In this document: one piece after another, positions 29,622 through 40,351 of the stretch
How the letters are laid out: each line of letters opens with the position of its first letter
How positions within the stretch are numbered: the first letter of the stretch is position 1
Source of the DNA: Citrobacter sp. R56
GTDB taxonomy: Bacteria > Pseudomonadota > Gammaproteobacteria > Enterobacterales > Enterobacteriaceae
Reading direction: 5' to 3'
DNA: 64,000 nucleotides
Assembly: GCF_016811995.1 (NCBI RefSeq)
Contig: NZ_CP069159.1
Coordinates: forward strand, 2,418,001-2,482,000
The notes under the pieces: model-generated
Databases searched by the model: none
Seen by the model: only the letters and a program-made list of their open reading frames with translations
Told to the model about the DNA's origin: nothing
Program-made: the position numbers and the translations under genes

Positions 29622-30062
29622 ATGACCACAACACCGGCACAACGCATTGGAGGCTGGTTGCTTGGCCCGTTAGCCTGGCTGTTAGTCGCGCTATTGAGCG
29701 CATCACTGGCACTGCTGCTTTACGTCACTGCGCTTGCGAATCCGCAAACGCTAAAAGCGCTGAGTGAACAAGAGACGGGCAACTTAGTGCTCTGGGGCAT
29801 TTCATTTTTGACTGCGATTGCGATGTGGTATTACACGTTGTGGCTGACAATTGCCTTCTTCAAACGCAGGCAATGTGTGCCTAAGCACTATATTCTCTGG
29901 CTGCTGATATCGGTATTACTGGCCATCAAAGCGTTTGCGTTTTCGCCAGTGCCTGATGCTTTTGCCGTTCGCCAGTTGCTGTTTCCGTTACTGGCAGCAG
30001 CCCTGATGGCACCCTATTTCAAACGTTCAGCGCGCGTAAAAGCCACGTTTGTGAACCCGTAA
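29622..30062 (+). CDS. ydgK: Inner membrane protein YdgK
   Basis: A 146-residue protein with four membrane helices and a DUF2569 type fold (GGWLLGPLAWLLVALLSASLALL, WYYTLWLTIAFFKRR, KHYILWLLISVLLAIKAFAF). No function is established. I use the ATG at 29622 behind GGAGAAG; the frame is open 11 codons further upstream. It lies 76 bp before rsxA and may be transcribed with it. Confidence 0.9.
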   Translation: MTTTPAQRIGGWLLGPLAWLLVALLSASLALLLYVTALANPQTLKALSEQETGNLVLWGISFLTAIAMWYYTLWLTIAFFKRRQCVPKHYILWLLISVLLAIKAFAFSPVPDAFAVRQLLFPLLAAALMAPYFKRSARVKATFVNP

Positions 30063-30138
30063 TAACCTTACAGTTCACCTGTTGTCGCCTGCTGTAGATT
30101 GACAGATAATAGGCGGCTTTTTTATTTCAGGCCGAAAA

Positions 30139-30720
30139 ATGACTGATTACCTGCTGCTCTTTGTCGGAACTGTGCTGGTCAACAACTTTGTACTGGTTAA
30201 GTTTCTGGGTCTTTGTCCATTCATGGGAGTTTCCAAAAAGCTGGAAACCGCGATGGGTATGGGGCTTGCAACCACGTTTGTGATGACGCTTGCGTCTATT
30301 TGCGCCTGGTTGATCGACACCTGGATTCTTATCCCGCTCGATCTCATCTATCTGCGCACGCTGGCGTTTATTTTAGTCATTGCCGTGGTCGTGCAATTTA
30401 CCGAGATGGTGGTGCGTAAAACCAGTCCAGCACTGTATCGTCTGTTGGGGATCTTTCTGCCGCTTATCACCACCAACTGCGCGGTGTTAGGTGTGGCTTT
30501 GCTCAACATCAACCTCGGTCATAATTTTCTGCAGTCGGCGCTGTACGGTTTTTCCGCGGCCGTCGGCTTCTCTCTGGTCATGGTGTTATTCGCCGCGATT
30601 CGTGAACGCCTCGCCGTGGCAGACGTTCCTGCCCCCTTCCGTGGCAACGCGATAGCGCTGATTACCGCAGGTTTAATGTCATTAGCCTTTATGGGCTTTA
30701 GTGGTTTGGTGAAGTTGTAA
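30139..30720 (+). CDS. rsxA: Electron transport complex subunit RsxA
   Basis: Membrane subunit (193 residues, six helices) of the Rsx/Rnf complex, which in E. coli helps reduce the [2Fe-2S] cluster of SoxR and switch off the SoxRS response. It is homologous to RnfA and NqrE. Recognised from [26 protein letters not shown] and [18 protein letters not shown], whose conserved cysteines bind the intramembrane iron-sulfur centre in Rnf. Its last base overlaps the start of rsxB. Confidence 0.97.
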   Translation: MTDYLLLFVGTVLVNNFVLVKFLGLCPFMGVSKKLETAMGMGLATTFVMTLASICAWLIDTWILIPLDLIYLRTLAFILVIAVVVQFTEMVVRKTSPALYRLLGIFLPLITTNCAVLGVALLNINLGHNFLQSALYGFSAAVGFSLVMVLFAAIRERLAVADVPAPFRGNAIALITAGLMSLAFMGFSGLVKL

Positions 30721-31298
30721 TGAATGCTATCTGGATTGCCGTTGCCGCCGTGAGCCTGCTGGGTTTGGCGTTTGGCGCCATTCTGGGTTATGCCTCCCGC
30801 CGTTTCGCGGTTGAAGATGATCCGGTTGTCGAGAAAATTGACGAAATTCTGCCGCAAAGCCAGTGTGGGCAATGCGGTTATCCTGGCTGTCGCCCCTACG
30901 CAGAGGCGATTGGCAGCGAAGGTGAGAAAATAAACCGCTGCGCACCTGGCGGTGAAGCCGTCATGCTCAAAATTGCGGAATTACTGAATGTAGACCCGCA
31001 ACCCATTGACGGGGATGAACAGGAACTCATCCCGGTCCGCATGCTGGCAATCATTGATGAAAACAACTGCATCGGCTGCACGAAATGTATTCAGGCCTGC
31101 CCGGTAGACGCGATTGTGGGTGCCACCCGAGCGATGCACACGGTCATGAGCGATCTCTGCACCGGCTGCAATCTGTGTGTCGACCCTTGCCCGACCCAGT
31201 GCATCGAATTACGTCCGGTGGCTGAAACGCCTGACAGTTGGAAGTGGGATTTGAACACCATTCCCGTTCGTATCATTCCCGTGGAACAACATGCTTAA
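30720..31298 (+). CDS. rsxB: Electron transport complex subunit RsxB
   Basis: Iron-sulfur subunit of 192 residues: one N-terminal membrane anchor, a 4-Cys Fer4_19-like motif ([16 protein letters not shown], plus a later Cys) and two [4Fe-4S] ferredoxin motifs ([12 protein letters not shown] and [12 protein letters not shown]). Overlaps rsxA by one base and rsxC by eight, as in a tightly packed operon. Confidence 0.97.
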   Translation: MNAIWIAVAAVSLLGLAFGAILGYASRRFAVEDDPVVEKIDEILPQSQCGQCGYPGCRPYAEAIGSEGEKINRCAPGGEAVMLKIAELLNVDPQPIDGDEQELIPVRMLAIIDENNCIGCTKCIQACPVDAIVGATRAMHTVMSDLCTGCNLCVDPCPTQCIELRPVAETPDSWKWDLNTIPVRIIPVEQHA

Positions 31299-33498
31299 GT
31301 TATTCTCTGCCTTTAGAAAAGATAAGATCTGGGATTTTGACGGCGGCATTCATCCACCGGAAATGAAAACCCAGTCAAACGGTACGCCCCTGCGCCAGGT
31401 TCCGCTGGCGCCGCGTTTCGTCATTCCCTTAAAACAGCACATTGGCGCCGAAGGTGAACTGTGCGTCAACGTGGGCGATCGCGTGTTACGCGGACAACCG
31501 TTGACCCGCGGTCGCGGAAAAATGCTGCCGGTTCATGCGCCAACCTCCGGCACCGTCGTTGCCATTGCTCCCCATTCCACCGCGCATCCTTCCGCCCTGG
31601 CAGAACTCAGCGTCATTATTGATGCTGACGGCGAAGATTGCTGGATTGAACGCGAGGGCTGGGCGGATTATCGTACCCGGAGTCGTGAAGATCTGATCTC
31701 CCGTATTCACCAGTACGGCGTTGCCGGACTCGGCGGTGCGGGATTCCCGACTGGCGTTAAATTACAGGGCGGCGGCGACAAGATCGAAACGCTGATCATC
31801 AATGCGGCGGAATGCGAACCCTATATTACGGCAGATGACCGCCTGATGCAGGACTGCGCCGCCCAGGTGGTCGAAGGTATCCGCATTCTCGCGCACATTC
31901 TGCAACCGCGTGAGATTTTGATCGGCATTGAAGATAACAAACCGCAGGCCATTTCCATGTTGCGGGCGGTACTGGCTGACGCGCACGACATTTCGCTGCG
32001 CGTTATTCCGACGAAATACCCTTCCGGCGGCGCAAAACAGCTCACACAAATTTTGACCGGTAAGCAGGTTCCGCATGGCGGCCGTTCCTCCGATATTGGC
32101 GTGTTGATGCAAAACGTCGGCACCGCGTATGCCGTTAAACGTGCGGTTATTGATGGTGAACCGATTACCGAGCGCGTCGTAACGTTGACTGGCGAGGCGG
32201 TGAGTCGCCCCGGCAACGTCTGGGCAAGACTGGGCACCCCGGTTCGCCACCTCCTGGACGATGCCGGTTTTTGCCCTTCCGCCGATCAGATGGTGATTAT
32301 GGGGGGGCCGCTCATGGGCTTCACCCTGCCGTGGCTGGATGTTCCGGTCGTGAAGATCACCAACTGTCTCCTTGCGCCATCGGTCACTGAAATGGGCGAA
32401 CCGCAGGAAGAAAAAGGCTGTATCCGTTGTAGCGCCTGTGCCGATGCGTGTCCGGCCGATCTGCTGCCTCAGCAGTTGTACTGGTTTAGCAAAGGCCAGC
32501 AGCACGACAAAGCGACGGCGCACAATCTGGCGGACTGCATTGAATGCGGTGCCTGCGCCTGGGTATGCCCGAGCAATATCCCGTTGGTGCAGTACTTCCG
32601 GCAGGAAAAAGCCGAGCTCTACGCCATCAGTCAGGAAGAAAAGCGCGCCGCAGAAGCGAAAGCACGCTTCGAAGCCCGACAGGCACGACTTGAGCGTGAG
32701 AAAGCCGCGCGTCTTGAGCGACACAAAAGCGCCGCTGTGCAACCTGCTGCGAAAGATCATGATGCGATTGCCGCCGCGCTGGCTCGCGTGAAAGAAAAGC
32801 AAGCCCAGGCAATGCAACCGGTGGTTATTCAGGCGGGGGCGAAACCTGACAATAGTGCGGTGATTGCCGCGCGAGAAGCGCGCAAAGCACAGGCCAGAGC
32901 AAAACAGGCTGAAAACGGCAACATCGAAGAGAGCCGTACCGATGCAGATCCGCGCAAAGCCGCCATCGAAGCAGCGATTGCCCGCGCCAAAGCACGCAAG
33001 CAGGAACAACAGACTGCCAGTGAACCAGCCGACCCCGTAGACCCACGCAAAGCCGCCGTCGAAGCGGCCATTGCCCGGGCTAAAGCGCGTAAACAGGAAC
33101 AGCAGTCAGGCAGTGAGCCTGCCGAGCCCGTAGATCCGCGCAAAGCCGCCGTCGAAGCGGCCATTGCCCGCGCCAAAGCACGTAAGCAGGAACAGCAGGC
33201 AGTCAGCGAACCCGCTGAGCCCGTGGACCCACGCAAAGCCGCCGTCGAAGCAGCCATTGCTCGCGCTAAAGCGCGTAAGCTGGAACAACAGGCAGTCAGT
33301 GAACCCGCCGAGCCCGTGGACCCACGCAAAGCCGCCGTCGAAGCGGCGATTGCCCGCGCCAAAGCACGTAAGCTGGAACAACAGACGGCCAGTGAACCTT
33401 CCGAGCCCGTGGACCCACGCAAAGCGGCCATCGCAGCAGCGATTGCCCGCGCTCAGGCAAAAAAAGCCGCACAGCAGCAGGTTGTTAACGAGGAATAA
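31291..33498 (+). CDS. rsxC: Electron transport complex subunit RsxC with long repeat tail
   Basis: Peripheral NADH- and flavin-binding subunit, 735 residues. The N-terminal RnfC part (~1-450) has the glycine-rich [15 protein letters not shown] nucleotide loop and two ferredoxin motifs ([24 protein letters not shown]). It is followed by a charged coiled region ([22 protein letters not shown]) and then a 31-residue unit beginning [18 protein letters not shown] repeated six times up to the C-terminus. The repeats are unlike the catalytic part and probably form long helices; their number varies between strains and species. Confidence 0.96.
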   Translation: MLKLFSAFRKDKIWDFDGGIHPPEMKTQSNGTPLRQVPLAPRFVIPLKQHIGAEGELCVNVGDRVLRGQPLTRGRGKMLPVHAPTSGTVVAIAPHSTAHPSALAELSVIIDADGEDCWIEREGWADYRTRSREDLISRIHQYGVAGLGGAGFPTGVKLQGGGDKIETLIINAAECEPYITADDRLMQDCAAQVVEGIRILAHILQPREILIGIEDNKPQAISMLRAVLADAHDISLRVIPTKYPSGGAKQLTQILTGKQVPHGGRSSDIGVLMQNVGTAYAVKRAVIDGEPITERVVTLTGEAVSRPGNVWARLGTPVRHLLDDAGFCPSADQMVIMGGPLMGFTLPWLDVPVVKITNCLLAPSVTEMGEPQEEKGCIRCSACADACPADLLPQQLYWFSKGQQHDKATAHNLADCIECGACAWVCPSNIPLVQYFRQEKAELYAISQEEKRAAEAKARFEARQARLEREKAARLERHKSAAVQPAAKDHDAIAAALARVKEKQAQAMQPVVIQAGAKPDNSAVIAAREARKAQARAKQAENGNIEESRTDADPRKAAIEAAIARAKARKQEQQTASEPADPVDPRKAAVEAAIARAKARKQEQQSGSEPAEPVDPRKAAVEAAIARAKARKQEQQAVSEPAEPVDPRKAAVEAAIARAKARKLEQQAVSEPAEPVDPRKAAVEAAIARAKARKLEQQTASEPSEPVDPRKAAIAAAIARAQAKKAAQQQVVNEE
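32947..33480 (+). repeat. 93-bp tandem repeat array inside rsxC, six copies
   Basis: Units start at 32947, 33040, 33133, 33226, 33319 and 33412, exactly 93 bp apart, each encoding DPRKAA(V/I)xAAIARAxAxK and a linker close to [12 protein letters not shown]. The last copy is the most diverged. As the unit length is divisible by three, copy-number change keeps the frame. Confidence 0.95.
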
Positions 33499-34557
33499 AT
33501 GGTATTCAGAATCGCAAGCTCCCCTTATACCCATAACCAGCGCCAGACATCGCGCATCATGTTGCTGGTGCTTATCGCCGCATTGCCGGGGATTGCCGCT
33601 CAATTGTGGTTTTTCGGCTGGGGGACGTTGTTCCAGATAGTCCTGGCCTCAGCCAGCGCGCTGATTGCCGAAGCCATTGTGCTCCAGCTACGTAAACAGC
33701 CTGTCGTCTCGATATTAAAAGACAACTCCGCCCTGCTTACGGGTTTATTGTTGGCAGTGAGTATTCCGCCGCTCGCCCCCTGGTGGATGGTCGTGTTGGG
33801 GACTGTGTTTGCCGTCATTATTGCCAAGCAACTGTACGGCGGCCTTGGGCAAAACCCGTTTAACCCGGCGATGATTGGCTATGTGGTGCTGCTGATCTCG
33901 TTTCCGGTACAGATGACCAGCTGGTTGCCTCCGCACGAAATCGCAGCGTCTGTTCCTGGTTTTTCCGATGCGCTACAGGTGATTTTCACCGGACATACCG
34001 CCGCTGGCGGTGATATGAACACACTGCGGATGGGTATTGACGGTATCAGCCAGGCAACGCCGCTGGATACCTTTAAGACATCGCTGCATGCAGGTCACTC
34101 GGTTGAGCAGATCATGCAATACCCCATCTACAGCGGAATGTTGGCGGGTGCTGGCTGGCAATGGGTGAACCTGGCCTGGCTGGCTGGCGGCGTATGGCTG
34201 CTGTGGACGAAGGCTATCAAATGGCACATTCCCGTCAGTTTCTTGCTGACGCTTGCCCTGTGCGCTTCGTTAGGTTGGCTTTTTTCACCTCAGTCACTGG
34301 CATCGCCGCAGTTACATCTGCTCTCTGGCGCGACCATGCTGGGCGCATTCTTTATATTGACCGATCCTGTGACAGCCTCAACGACGAATCGTGGCCGGTT
34401 GATTTTTGGCGCGCTGGTCGGCTTGTTAGTCTGGCTTATCCGCAGTTTTGGCGGTTATCCCGATGGTGTGGCCTTTGCCGTTCTGCTGGCAAACATCACC
34501 GTTCCCCTGATCGACTATTACACCCGACCTCGCGTGTACGGTCATCGAAAAGGATAA
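33499..34557 (+). CDS. rsxD: Electron transport complex subunit RsxD
   Basis: Membrane subunit of 352 residues, homologous to RnfD/NqrB, with about nine helices. The FMN attachment motif is seen as [11 protein letters not shown] with the acceptor Thr near residue 187. It begins directly after the rsxC stop and is followed 3 bp later by rsxG. Confidence 0.96.
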   Translation: MVFRIASSPYTHNQRQTSRIMLLVLIAALPGIAAQLWFFGWGTLFQIVLASASALIAEAIVLQLRKQPVVSILKDNSALLTGLLLAVSIPPLAPWWMVVLGTVFAVIIAKQLYGGLGQNPFNPAMIGYVVLLISFPVQMTSWLPPHEIAASVPGFSDALQVIFTGHTAAGGDMNTLRMGIDGISQATPLDTFKTSLHAGHSVEQIMQYPIYSGMLAGAGWQWVNLAWLAGGVWLLWTKAIKWHIPVSFLLTLALCASLGWLFSPQSLASPQLHLLSGATMLGAFFILTDPVTASTTNRGRLIFGALVGLLVWLIRSFGGYPDGVAFAVLLANITVPLIDYYTRPRVYGHRKG

Positions 34558-34560
34558 ACC

Positions 34561-35181
34561 ATGCTGAAAACAATTCGTAAACACGGCATCACGCTGGCGC
34601 TGTTTGCAGCGGGTTCGACAGGACTGACCGCCGCCATCAATATGATGACAAAAACGACGATCGATGAGCAGGCCGCGTTGCAGCAAAAAGTGTTGTTTGA
34701 TCAGGTAATTCCGGCGGACCGCTACAATAATAATCTGCAGAATAGCTGCTTTGTCGTAAACAGCCCGGCATTGGGGAAAGGCGCACATCGCGTTTATATC
34801 GCCCGTATGGACGATACACCTGTTGCGGCAATTCTCGAAGCTACGGCGCCTGATGGATACTCCGGTGCAATTCGGCTGTTAGTGGGTGCTGATTTCAACG
34901 GTACGGTCCTCGGCACGCGAGTGACCGAGCACCATGAAACGCCGGGCCTGGGCGACAAAATAGAATTGCGTCTCTCCGACTGGATAACCCACTTTGCGGG
35001 CAAGAGCATCGGTGGAGAAAATGACGCGCACTGGGCGGTAAAAAAAGATGGCGGCGACTTTGACCAGTTCACCGGCGCGACCATTACGCCGCGAGCAGTT
35101 GTTAATGCGGTGAAACGCGCAGGTCTGTATGCGCAAACACTGCCTGCGCAACTCCCCCAACTCACCGCCTGTGGAGAATAA
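34561..35181 (+). CDS. rsxG: Electron transport complex subunit RsxG
   Basis: 206 residues: a single N-terminal membrane helix and a periplasmic FMN-binding domain. The covalent flavin motif S(T)GATxT is visible as [16 protein letters not shown] (acceptor Thr near residue 174), and the [12 protein letters not shown] stretch is typical of RnfG/NqrC. Part of the rsx operon. Confidence 0.96.
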   Translation: MLKTIRKHGITLALFAAGSTGLTAAINMMTKTTIDEQAALQQKVLFDQVIPADRYNNNLQNSCFVVNSPALGKGAHRVYIARMDDTPVAAILEATAPDGYSGAIRLLVGADFNGTVLGTRVTEHHETPGLGDKIELRLSDWITHFAGKSIGGENDAHWAVKKDGGDFDQFTGATITPRAVVNAVKRAGLYAQTLPAQLPQLTACGE

Positions 35182-35183
35182 CC

Positions 35184-35879
35184 ATGAGCGAAATTAAAGA
35201 CGTCATTGTTCAGGGGCTCTGGAAAAATAACTCCGCCCTCGTGCAGTTACTCGGTATGTGCCCCCTGCTGGCAGTCACCTCAACCGCCACCAACGCGCTC
35301 GGTTTGGGTCTTGCCACGACACTTGTACTGACACTCACCAACCTGACGATTTCGGCACTGCGTCGCTGGACACCCGCGGAGATCCGCATCCCTATCTACG
35401 TGATGATCATTGCGTCCGTGGTCAGCGCAGTACAAATGCTGATCAATGCTTATGCGTTTGGCTTGTACCAGTCGCTGGGGATTTTTATCCCTCTGATTGT
35501 GACGAACTGCATTGTGGTTGGCCGTGCAGAGGCGTTTGCCGCCAGAAAAGGCCCGGCGCTGTCGGCGCTTGACGGTTTTTCTATCGGGATGGGCGCCACC
35601 TGCGCAATGTTTGTGCTCGGTTCGCTTCGCGAAATCATCGGCAACGGAACCTTATTCGACGGTGCAGACGGTCTGCTCGGCAGCTGGGCAAAAGTGTTGC
35701 GAGTAGAAATTTTCCATACCGACTCACCGTTCCTGTTGGCAATGTTGCCGCCGGGAGCCTTTATCGGTCTGGGACTCATGCTGGCTGTGAAATACCTTAT
35801 CGATGAGAAGATGAAAAAGCGTCGTGCCGAAGCCGTTACGGCAGATTCACCAGCAGGTGAAACAGGGAATGTCTCATGA
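35184..35879 (+). CDS. rsxE: Electron transport complex subunit RsxE
   Basis: Membrane subunit of 231 residues, paralogous to RsxA ([38 protein letters not shown]), with the conserved cysteines of the intramembrane iron-sulfur centre. The C-terminus is a charged tail. The stop overlaps the nth start by four bases (ATGA), so nth is translated with the operon. Confidence 0.96.
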   Translation: MSEIKDVIVQGLWKNNSALVQLLGMCPLLAVTSTATNALGLGLATTLVLTLTNLTISALRRWTPAEIRIPIYVMIIASVVSAVQMLINAYAFGLYQSLGIFIPLIVTNCIVVGRAEAFAARKGPALSALDGFSIGMGATCAMFVLGSLREIIGNGTLFDGADGLLGSWAKVLRVEIFHTDSPFLLAMLPPGAFIGLGLMLAVKYLIDEKMKKRRAEAVTADSPAGETGNVS

Positions 35880-36511
35880 ACAAAACAAAACGTCTGGAAA
35901 TCCTGACGCGTCTTCGCGACAACAATCCGCACCCCACGACAGAGTTAAATTTTACGTCGCCGTTTGAGCTGCTGATCGCCGTTTTGCTCTCCGCGCAGGC
36001 CACAGACGTTAGCGTGAACAAAGCGACCGCGAAGCTCTACCCCGTCGCCAACACCCCTGCGGCGATGCTGGAGCTCGGCGTAGAGGGCGTTAAGTCCTAT
36101 ATCAAGACAATTGGCCTGTTCAACAGCAAAGCCGAGAATGTCATCAAAACCTGTCGGATATTGCTGGAGCAACATAACGGTGAAGTTCCTGAAGACCGCG
36201 CCGCACTGGAAGCGTTGCCAGGGGTAGGACGTAAAACCGCCAATGTGGTACTCAATACCGCCTTTGGCTGGCCGACTATTGCCGTCGACACGCATATTTT
36301 CCGCGTCTGCAATCGGACCCAGTTTGCGCCGGGCAAGAACGTTGAGCAGGTTGAAGAAAAGCTGCTCAAAGTAGTTCCGGCGGAATTTAAAGTCGATTGC
36401 CACCACTGGTTAATTCTTCACGGACGCTACACCTGTATCGCCCGGAAACCCCGTTGCGGTTCCTGCATTATTGAGGATCTCTGTGAATTTAAAGAGAAAG
36501 TCGATATCTGA
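35876..36511 (+). CDS. nth: Endonuclease III
   Basis: DNA glycosylase/AP lyase that removes oxidised pyrimidines. 211 residues with the helix-hairpin-helix [17 protein letters not shown] containing the catalytic Lys (~120), catalytic Asp in [12 protein letters not shown] (~138), and a C-terminal [4Fe-4S] cluster Cx6Cx2Cx5C ([17 protein letters not shown]). Coupling to rsx joins oxidative DNA repair with SoxR reduction, as in E. coli. Confidence 0.98.
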   Translation: MNKTKRLEILTRLRDNNPHPTTELNFTSPFELLIAVLLSAQATDVSVNKATAKLYPVANTPAAMLELGVEGVKSYIKTIGLFNSKAENVIKTCRILLEQHNGEVPEDRAALEALPGVGRKTANVVLNTAFGWPTIAVDTHIFRVCNRTQFAPGKNVEQVEEKLLKVVPAEFKVDCHHWLILHGRYTCIARKPRCGSCIIEDLCEFKEKVDI

Positions 36512-37123
36512 ATGACACGGAGGATGCCCTTCCTCCTTACATTCATAACGTTTTGTTACACCCTCGAGACGCCGTCATTCACCGACAATGATACCAGGTC
36601 AGAAAGCCTTTCCAATGGAATATGCTGGCTATTAAACACTCCACCAGGTTAATCGTTTTTTTGATAGCGGAAATTTCTATTCATACGTGATCAAGATCAC
36701 TTTGATAACTCGATGTGAATTTTTTTACCACTTCTTGTTAAAGTCACAATCAGTTGACCTGACCCCCTCTTTTCACTACAAAACATTACACTGGCTATTT
36801 TTCAGATAATGGCCTATTTCACTACTAAAAACCTTATATAGTAGAACATATCGCCACCATGGGGATTTCCGCCCCTTCCTGTAGAGTAATAAACTGCCTT
36901 TCTTCATTAGAAAAAATTTAACGCTACATAACATTTCGTGCGGCCGATGATTACACCAGATAAGTTAAATGTAACAGACTATTACAAACCCCTTGTCTGA
37001 CAGGGCAAGATAGTGAACATTACTTGCCGTTTCCCCTCCCACTATAACAATCGGACGGATGAACTTGACTCATCACGTACCTGAACTCCCCCGTTGATAT
37101 GGGATGTAAAAAAAGAGGTAAAA
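36512..37123. other. Long control region before dtpA
   Basis: A 612-bp AT-rich region with no credible gene. It contains a GGAGG-ATGCCCTT-CCTCC hairpin at 36519-36537 just after nth, a CRP-like palindrome at 36686-36701, and a TATAGT -10-like box at 36837-36842 with no good -35, which would suit an activator-dependent promoter. dtpA is known in E. coli to depend on OmpR and on leucine or small peptides; I cannot place an OmpR site with confidence. Confidence 0.5.
36686..36701. promoter_or_regulatory. CRP-like palindrome upstream of dtpA
   Basis: CGTGA-TCAAGA-TCACT matches the CRP consensus TGTGA-N6-TCACA at eight of ten positions, with a typical T-rich right flank. It lies 423 bp before the dtpA start, which is far for direct regulation unless transcription starts well upstream (for example at the TATAGT around 36840). 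Confidence 0.45.
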
Positions 37124-38629
37124 GTGTCTACTGCAAACAATAAACCAACTGAAAGCGTGAGTTTGAACGCATTCAAACAGCCTAAAGCGTTCTATCTCAT
37201 TTTCTCTATCGAGTTATGGGAGCGTTTCGGCTATTACGGCCTGCAAGGAATTATGGCCGTCTACCTGGTAAAACAACTGGGTATGTCAGAAGCTGACTCC
37301 ATCACCCTTTTCTCCTCCTTTAGCGCCCTGGTTTATGGACTGGTCGCTATCGGTGGTTGGTTAGGTGATAAAGTATTGGGCACCAAACGCGTCATTATGC
37401 TGGGTGCTGTCGTATTGGCGATTGGTTATGCTCTGGTAGCATGGTCTGGCCACGATGCAGGTATCGTTTATATGGGTATGGCGGCCATCGCGGTCGGTAA
37501 CGGCCTGTTCAAAGCGAACCCGTCTTCTCTGCTTTCTACCTGCTATGCGAAAGATGACCCGCGTCTGGACGGTGCATTCACCATGTACTATATGTCCGTC
37601 AACATCGGTTCATTCTTCTCCATGCTGGCAACGCCATGGCTGGCTGCCCGCTACGGCTGGAGCACGGCATTTGCACTGAGCGTTGTCGGGATGCTGATCA
37701 CGGTCGTTAACTTCGCATTCTGCCAGCGTTGGGTTAAACAGTACGGTTCCAAACCTGACTTTGAGCCGATCAACTTCCGTCATCTGCTGCTGACCATTCT
37801 GGGCGTTATCGCGCTGATCGCGATTGCAACCTGGCTGCTGCACAACCAGCAGGTCGCACGTATGGCGCTGGGCGTAATCGCACTGGGCATCGTCTTTATC
37901 TTCGGTAAAGAAGCCTTTGCGATGAAAGGTGCCGCGCGTCGTAAAATGATTGTTGCCTTCATTCTGATGCTTGAAGCCATCATCTTCTTCGTTCTGTACA
38001 GCCAGATGCCGACGTCTCTGAACTTCTTTGCTATTCGTAACGTTGAACACTCCATCCTGGGTATCGCGTTTGAACCAGAGCAGTATCAGGCGCTGAACCC
38101 GTTCTGGATCATTATCGGTAGCCCGATTCTGGCCGCTATCTACAACAAGATGGGTGATACCCTGCCGATGCCAACCAAGTTTGCTATCGGTATGGTGCTG
38201 TGCTCCGGTGCGTTCCTGATCCTGCCAGTCGGCGCGAAATTCGCTAACGAAGCAGGTATCGTATCCGTTAACTGGCTGATCATGTGCTACGGCTTACAGA
38301 GTATCGGTGAGCTGATGATTTCTGGTCTGGGTCTGGCAATGGTCGCACAGCTGGTTCCACAGCGTCTGATGGGCTTCATCATGGGCAGCTGGTTCCTGAC
38401 AACCGCAGGCGCAAACATCATTGGTGGCTATGTCGCTAACATGATGGCGGTGCCGGAAAACGTGACCGACCCGCTGATGTCTCTGGAAGTCTATGGTCGT
38501 GTGTTCCTGCAGATTGGTATCGCTACTGCGGTTATCGCTGTTCTGATGCTGCTGACAGCACCAAAACTGAACCGCATGACTCAGGACGACGATGTACGCG
38601 AAAAAGCCACCAAGGCCGCAACTGCGTAA
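37124..38629 (+). CDS. dtpA: Dipeptide/tripeptide permease DtpA
   Basis: Proton-coupled di- and tripeptide transporter of the POT/PTR family, inner membrane, 501 residues, about 14 helices. The ExxERF motif is seen as [15 protein letters not shown] in helix 1 and the GxxxADxxxG-like [10 protein letters not shown] loop follows; FYFSVNIGS-like [11 protein letters not shown] is present. I chose the GTG at 37124 ([12 protein letters not shown]) behind AGAGGTAAAA because the family begins there; the ATG at 37094 has no support. Also known as tppB. Confidence 0.95.
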   Translation: MSTANNKPTESVSLNAFKQPKAFYLIFSIELWERFGYYGLQGIMAVYLVKQLGMSEADSITLFSSFSALVYGLVAIGGWLGDKVLGTKRVIMLGAVVLAIGYALVAWSGHDAGIVYMGMAAIAVGNGLFKANPSSLLSTCYAKDDPRLDGAFTMYYMSVNIGSFFSMLATPWLAARYGWSTAFALSVVGMLITVVNFAFCQRWVKQYGSKPDFEPINFRHLLLTILGVIALIAIATWLLHNQQVARMALGVIALGIVFIFGKEAFAMKGAARRKMIVAFILMLEAIIFFVLYSQMPTSLNFFAIRNVEHSILGIAFEPEQYQALNPFWIIIGSPILAAIYNKMGDTLPMPTKFAIGMVLCSGAFLILPVGAKFANEAGIVSVNWLIMCYGLQSIGELMISGLGLAMVAQLVPQRLMGFIMGSWFLTTAGANIIGGYVANMMAVPENVTDPLMSLEVYGRVFLQIGIATAVIAVLMLLTAPKLNRMTQDDDVREKATKAATA

Positions 38630-38652
38630 TTTTCAGGGAAACTGATTTTAAG

Positions 38653-38683
38653 GCCGCTAACGTTAAGTTAGCGGCTTTTTTTT
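38653..38683 (+). terminator. Terminator of dtpA
   Basis: Perfect 9-bp stem GCCGCTAAC / GTTAGCGGC with a 5-base loop followed by eight T residues. Confidence 0.93.
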
Positions 38684-38733
38684 AGCCGACGTAGCACTAC
38701 CATTGGTTATACCTCAGCAAAAAGGAGTTACCG

Positions 38734-39339
38734 ATGAAATTGTTCTACAAACCGGGCGCCTGCTCTCTTGCTTCCCACATCACCCTTCGCGAGAGCGGTA
38801 AAGACTTCACGCTGGATAGCGTCGATCTGATTAAAAAGCGTCTGGAAAACGGCGATGATTATTTCGCGGTGAATCCAAAAGGACAGGTTCCTGCACTCCT
38901 GCTGGACGACGGCACGCTGCTGACTGAAGGGGTCGCCATTATGCAATACCTTGCCGATACCGTCCCCGACCGCCAGCTACTGGCACCCACCAGCAGTATT
39001 GCTCGCTACAGAACGCTGGAATGGCTCAACTACATTGCGACAGAGTTGCATAAAGGCTTTACGCCGCTGTTCCGCCCGGACACCCCGGAAGAGTACAAAC
39101 CGACGGTTCGCGCCCTTCTGGAGAAAAAGCTGCACTACGTGAATGACGTACTCAACGATGACCAATGGATCTGTGGGCCGCGTTTCACCATTGCAGATGC
39201 TTATCTGTTCACCGTGCTGCGGTGGGCGCGAGCCGTTAAGCTCAATATGGAAGGGTTAACGCATATTGACGCCTATATGGCGCGGGTAGCAGAGCGCCCA
39301 ACCGTCAAGGCGGCGCTTAAAGCAGAGGGACTGAATTAA
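38734..39339 (+). CDS. gstA: Glutathione S-transferase GstA (beta class)
   Basis: A 201-residue cytosolic glutathione transferase. The N-terminal thioredoxin-like domain holds the beta-class Cys10 ([11 protein letters not shown]) and the NPKGQVPAL cis-Pro and [12 protein letters not shown] glutathione-binding motifs; the C-terminal part is helical. An AAAGGAG ribosome site precedes the ATG. It is convergent with pdxY across a BIME. Confidence 0.96.
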   Translation: MKLFYKPGACSLASHITLRESGKDFTLDSVDLIKKRLENGDDYFAVNPKGQVPALLLDDGTLLTEGVAIMQYLADTVPDRQLLAPTSSIARYRTLEWLNYIATELHKGFTPLFRPDTPEEYKPTVRALLEKKLHYVNDVLNDDQWICGPRFTIADAYLFTVLRWARAVKLNMEGLTHIDAYMARVAERPTVKAALKAEGLN

Positions 39340-39350
39340 CGATTGTTATC

Positions 39351-39425
39351 GCCGGGTGGCGTTACGCTTACCCGGCCTACAATACGGACAGACCAATGGC
39401 CCGATAAACGATAGCGTCATCGGGC
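39351..39425. repeat. BIME: two REP-like palindromes
   Basis: GCCGGGT ... ACCCGGC (39351-39376) followed by GCCCGAT ... ATCGGGC (39399-39425), lying between convergent gstA and pdxY. The core sequences are of the enterobacterial REP type. Confidence 0.8.
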
Positions 39426-39431
39426 ATTAAG

Positions 39432-40292
39432 TCAGAGCTGTGTTGCGCTAAAGTAGTGTTCCGGCTTCGCAATACGATCCTGTGCCGCAACGACCTGCAA
39501 CTCATACTCCTGCATACTCTTCGTGGCGATCATGATTTCATAGACCGCTGCCGTCACATGCTCAAGCGCTTCCTGTAGGGTTGCGCCCTGCAACAGTTTG
39601 ACTAACAGCAGGCCGCTGGTCACATCGCCGACGCCCACCGGCTGGCGAGTGCCAAAATCCACTAAGGGACGACTGATATGCCACGCTTCATGGCGGGTCA
39701 CCAGCAGCATTTCAAAGCGATCCGTACTGTAACCTGCGCGCGCCAGATGTTTCACCAGCACGATCTCCGGCCCCATCGCAATCAACTCACGGGCGGCCAG
39801 CACGGCTTCTTCAACATTATGTACAGCATGCTCGCAGAGAATTTCCAGCTCAACCAGATTTGGCGCAATGATGTCACTTGCGGGAAGCGCATGACGGACG
39901 TGGAATTCCGCCACGCCTGGGGCGACGATACACCCTTTTTCAGGATGCCCCATGACCGGATCGCAGAAATACTTCGCCTGCGGATTCGCTGCCTTAACCT
40001 GGCGAACAATCCCCAGAATATGCTCACCCTGCTCTGCTGAGCCAAGATAGCCGCTGAGTACGGCATCGCACTTCTGCAACTGATCAATCTCAGCGATGCC
40101 CTGCACAATTTCGGTTAAATGGCTGGGCGGCATGACACAACCTGTCCATTTACCGTATTGGGTGTGATTCGAAAATTGAACGGTGTTGAGTGGCCAGACA
40201 TTCGCGCCAAGACGACGCATCGGAAATTCTGCTGCACTGTTACCCGCGTGGCCAAAAACGACGTGAGACTGGATGGCGAGGATATTCTTCAT
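39432..40292 (-). CDS. pdxY: Pyridoxal kinase 2 PdxY
   Basis: Salvage kinase that phosphorylates pyridoxal to PLP. 286 residues of the ribokinase-like fold, with [20 protein letters not shown] near the N-terminus, [12 protein letters not shown], and the anion-hole motif [15 protein letters not shown] with the catalytic Asp. It follows tyrS on the same strand; a terminator-like hairpin lies between the two, so it is probably expressed by read-through as well as from its own signals. Confidence 0.96.
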   Translation of the reverse strand: MKNILAIQSHVVFGHAGNSAAEFPMRRLGANVWPLNTVQFSNHTQYGKWTGCVMPPSHLTEIVQGIAEIDQLQKCDAVLSGYLGSAEQGEHILGIVRQVKAANPQAKYFCDPVMGHPEKGCIVAPGVAEFHVRHALPASDIIAPNLVELEILCEHAVHNVEEAVLAARELIAMGPEIVLVKHLARAGYSTDRFEMLLVTRHEAWHISRPLVDFGTRQPVGVGDVTSGLLLVKLLQGATLQEALEHVTAAVYEIMIATKSMQEYELQVVAAQDRIAKPEHYFSATQL

Positions 40293-40308
40293 TTTTTTAC
40301 CTGAACAT

Positions 40309-40338
40309 TAAAAATAAGGGAGTGATTTCTCACTCCCT
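40309..40338 (-). terminator. Terminator/attenuating hairpin between tyrS and pdxY
   Basis: Perfect 9-bp stem AGGGAGTGA / TCACTCCCT with loop TTTC; on the leftward transcript it is followed by TTATTTTT. It lies 14 bp past the tyrS stop. Confidence 0.75.
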
Positions 40339-40351
40339 GTTACTTAATGCG

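Noticed and set aside
31762-33009. 415-residue leftward open frame over rsxC
   Set aside because: Antisense frame in high-GC coding DNA; rsxC is an unambiguous gene with full ferredoxin motifs here.
32829-33431. 200-residue leftward open frame with strong internal repeats ([13 protein letters not shown]) opposite rsxC
   Set aside because: It is the antisense shadow of the rsxC repeat array; its periodicity comes entirely from the coding repeats and no ribosome site supports it.
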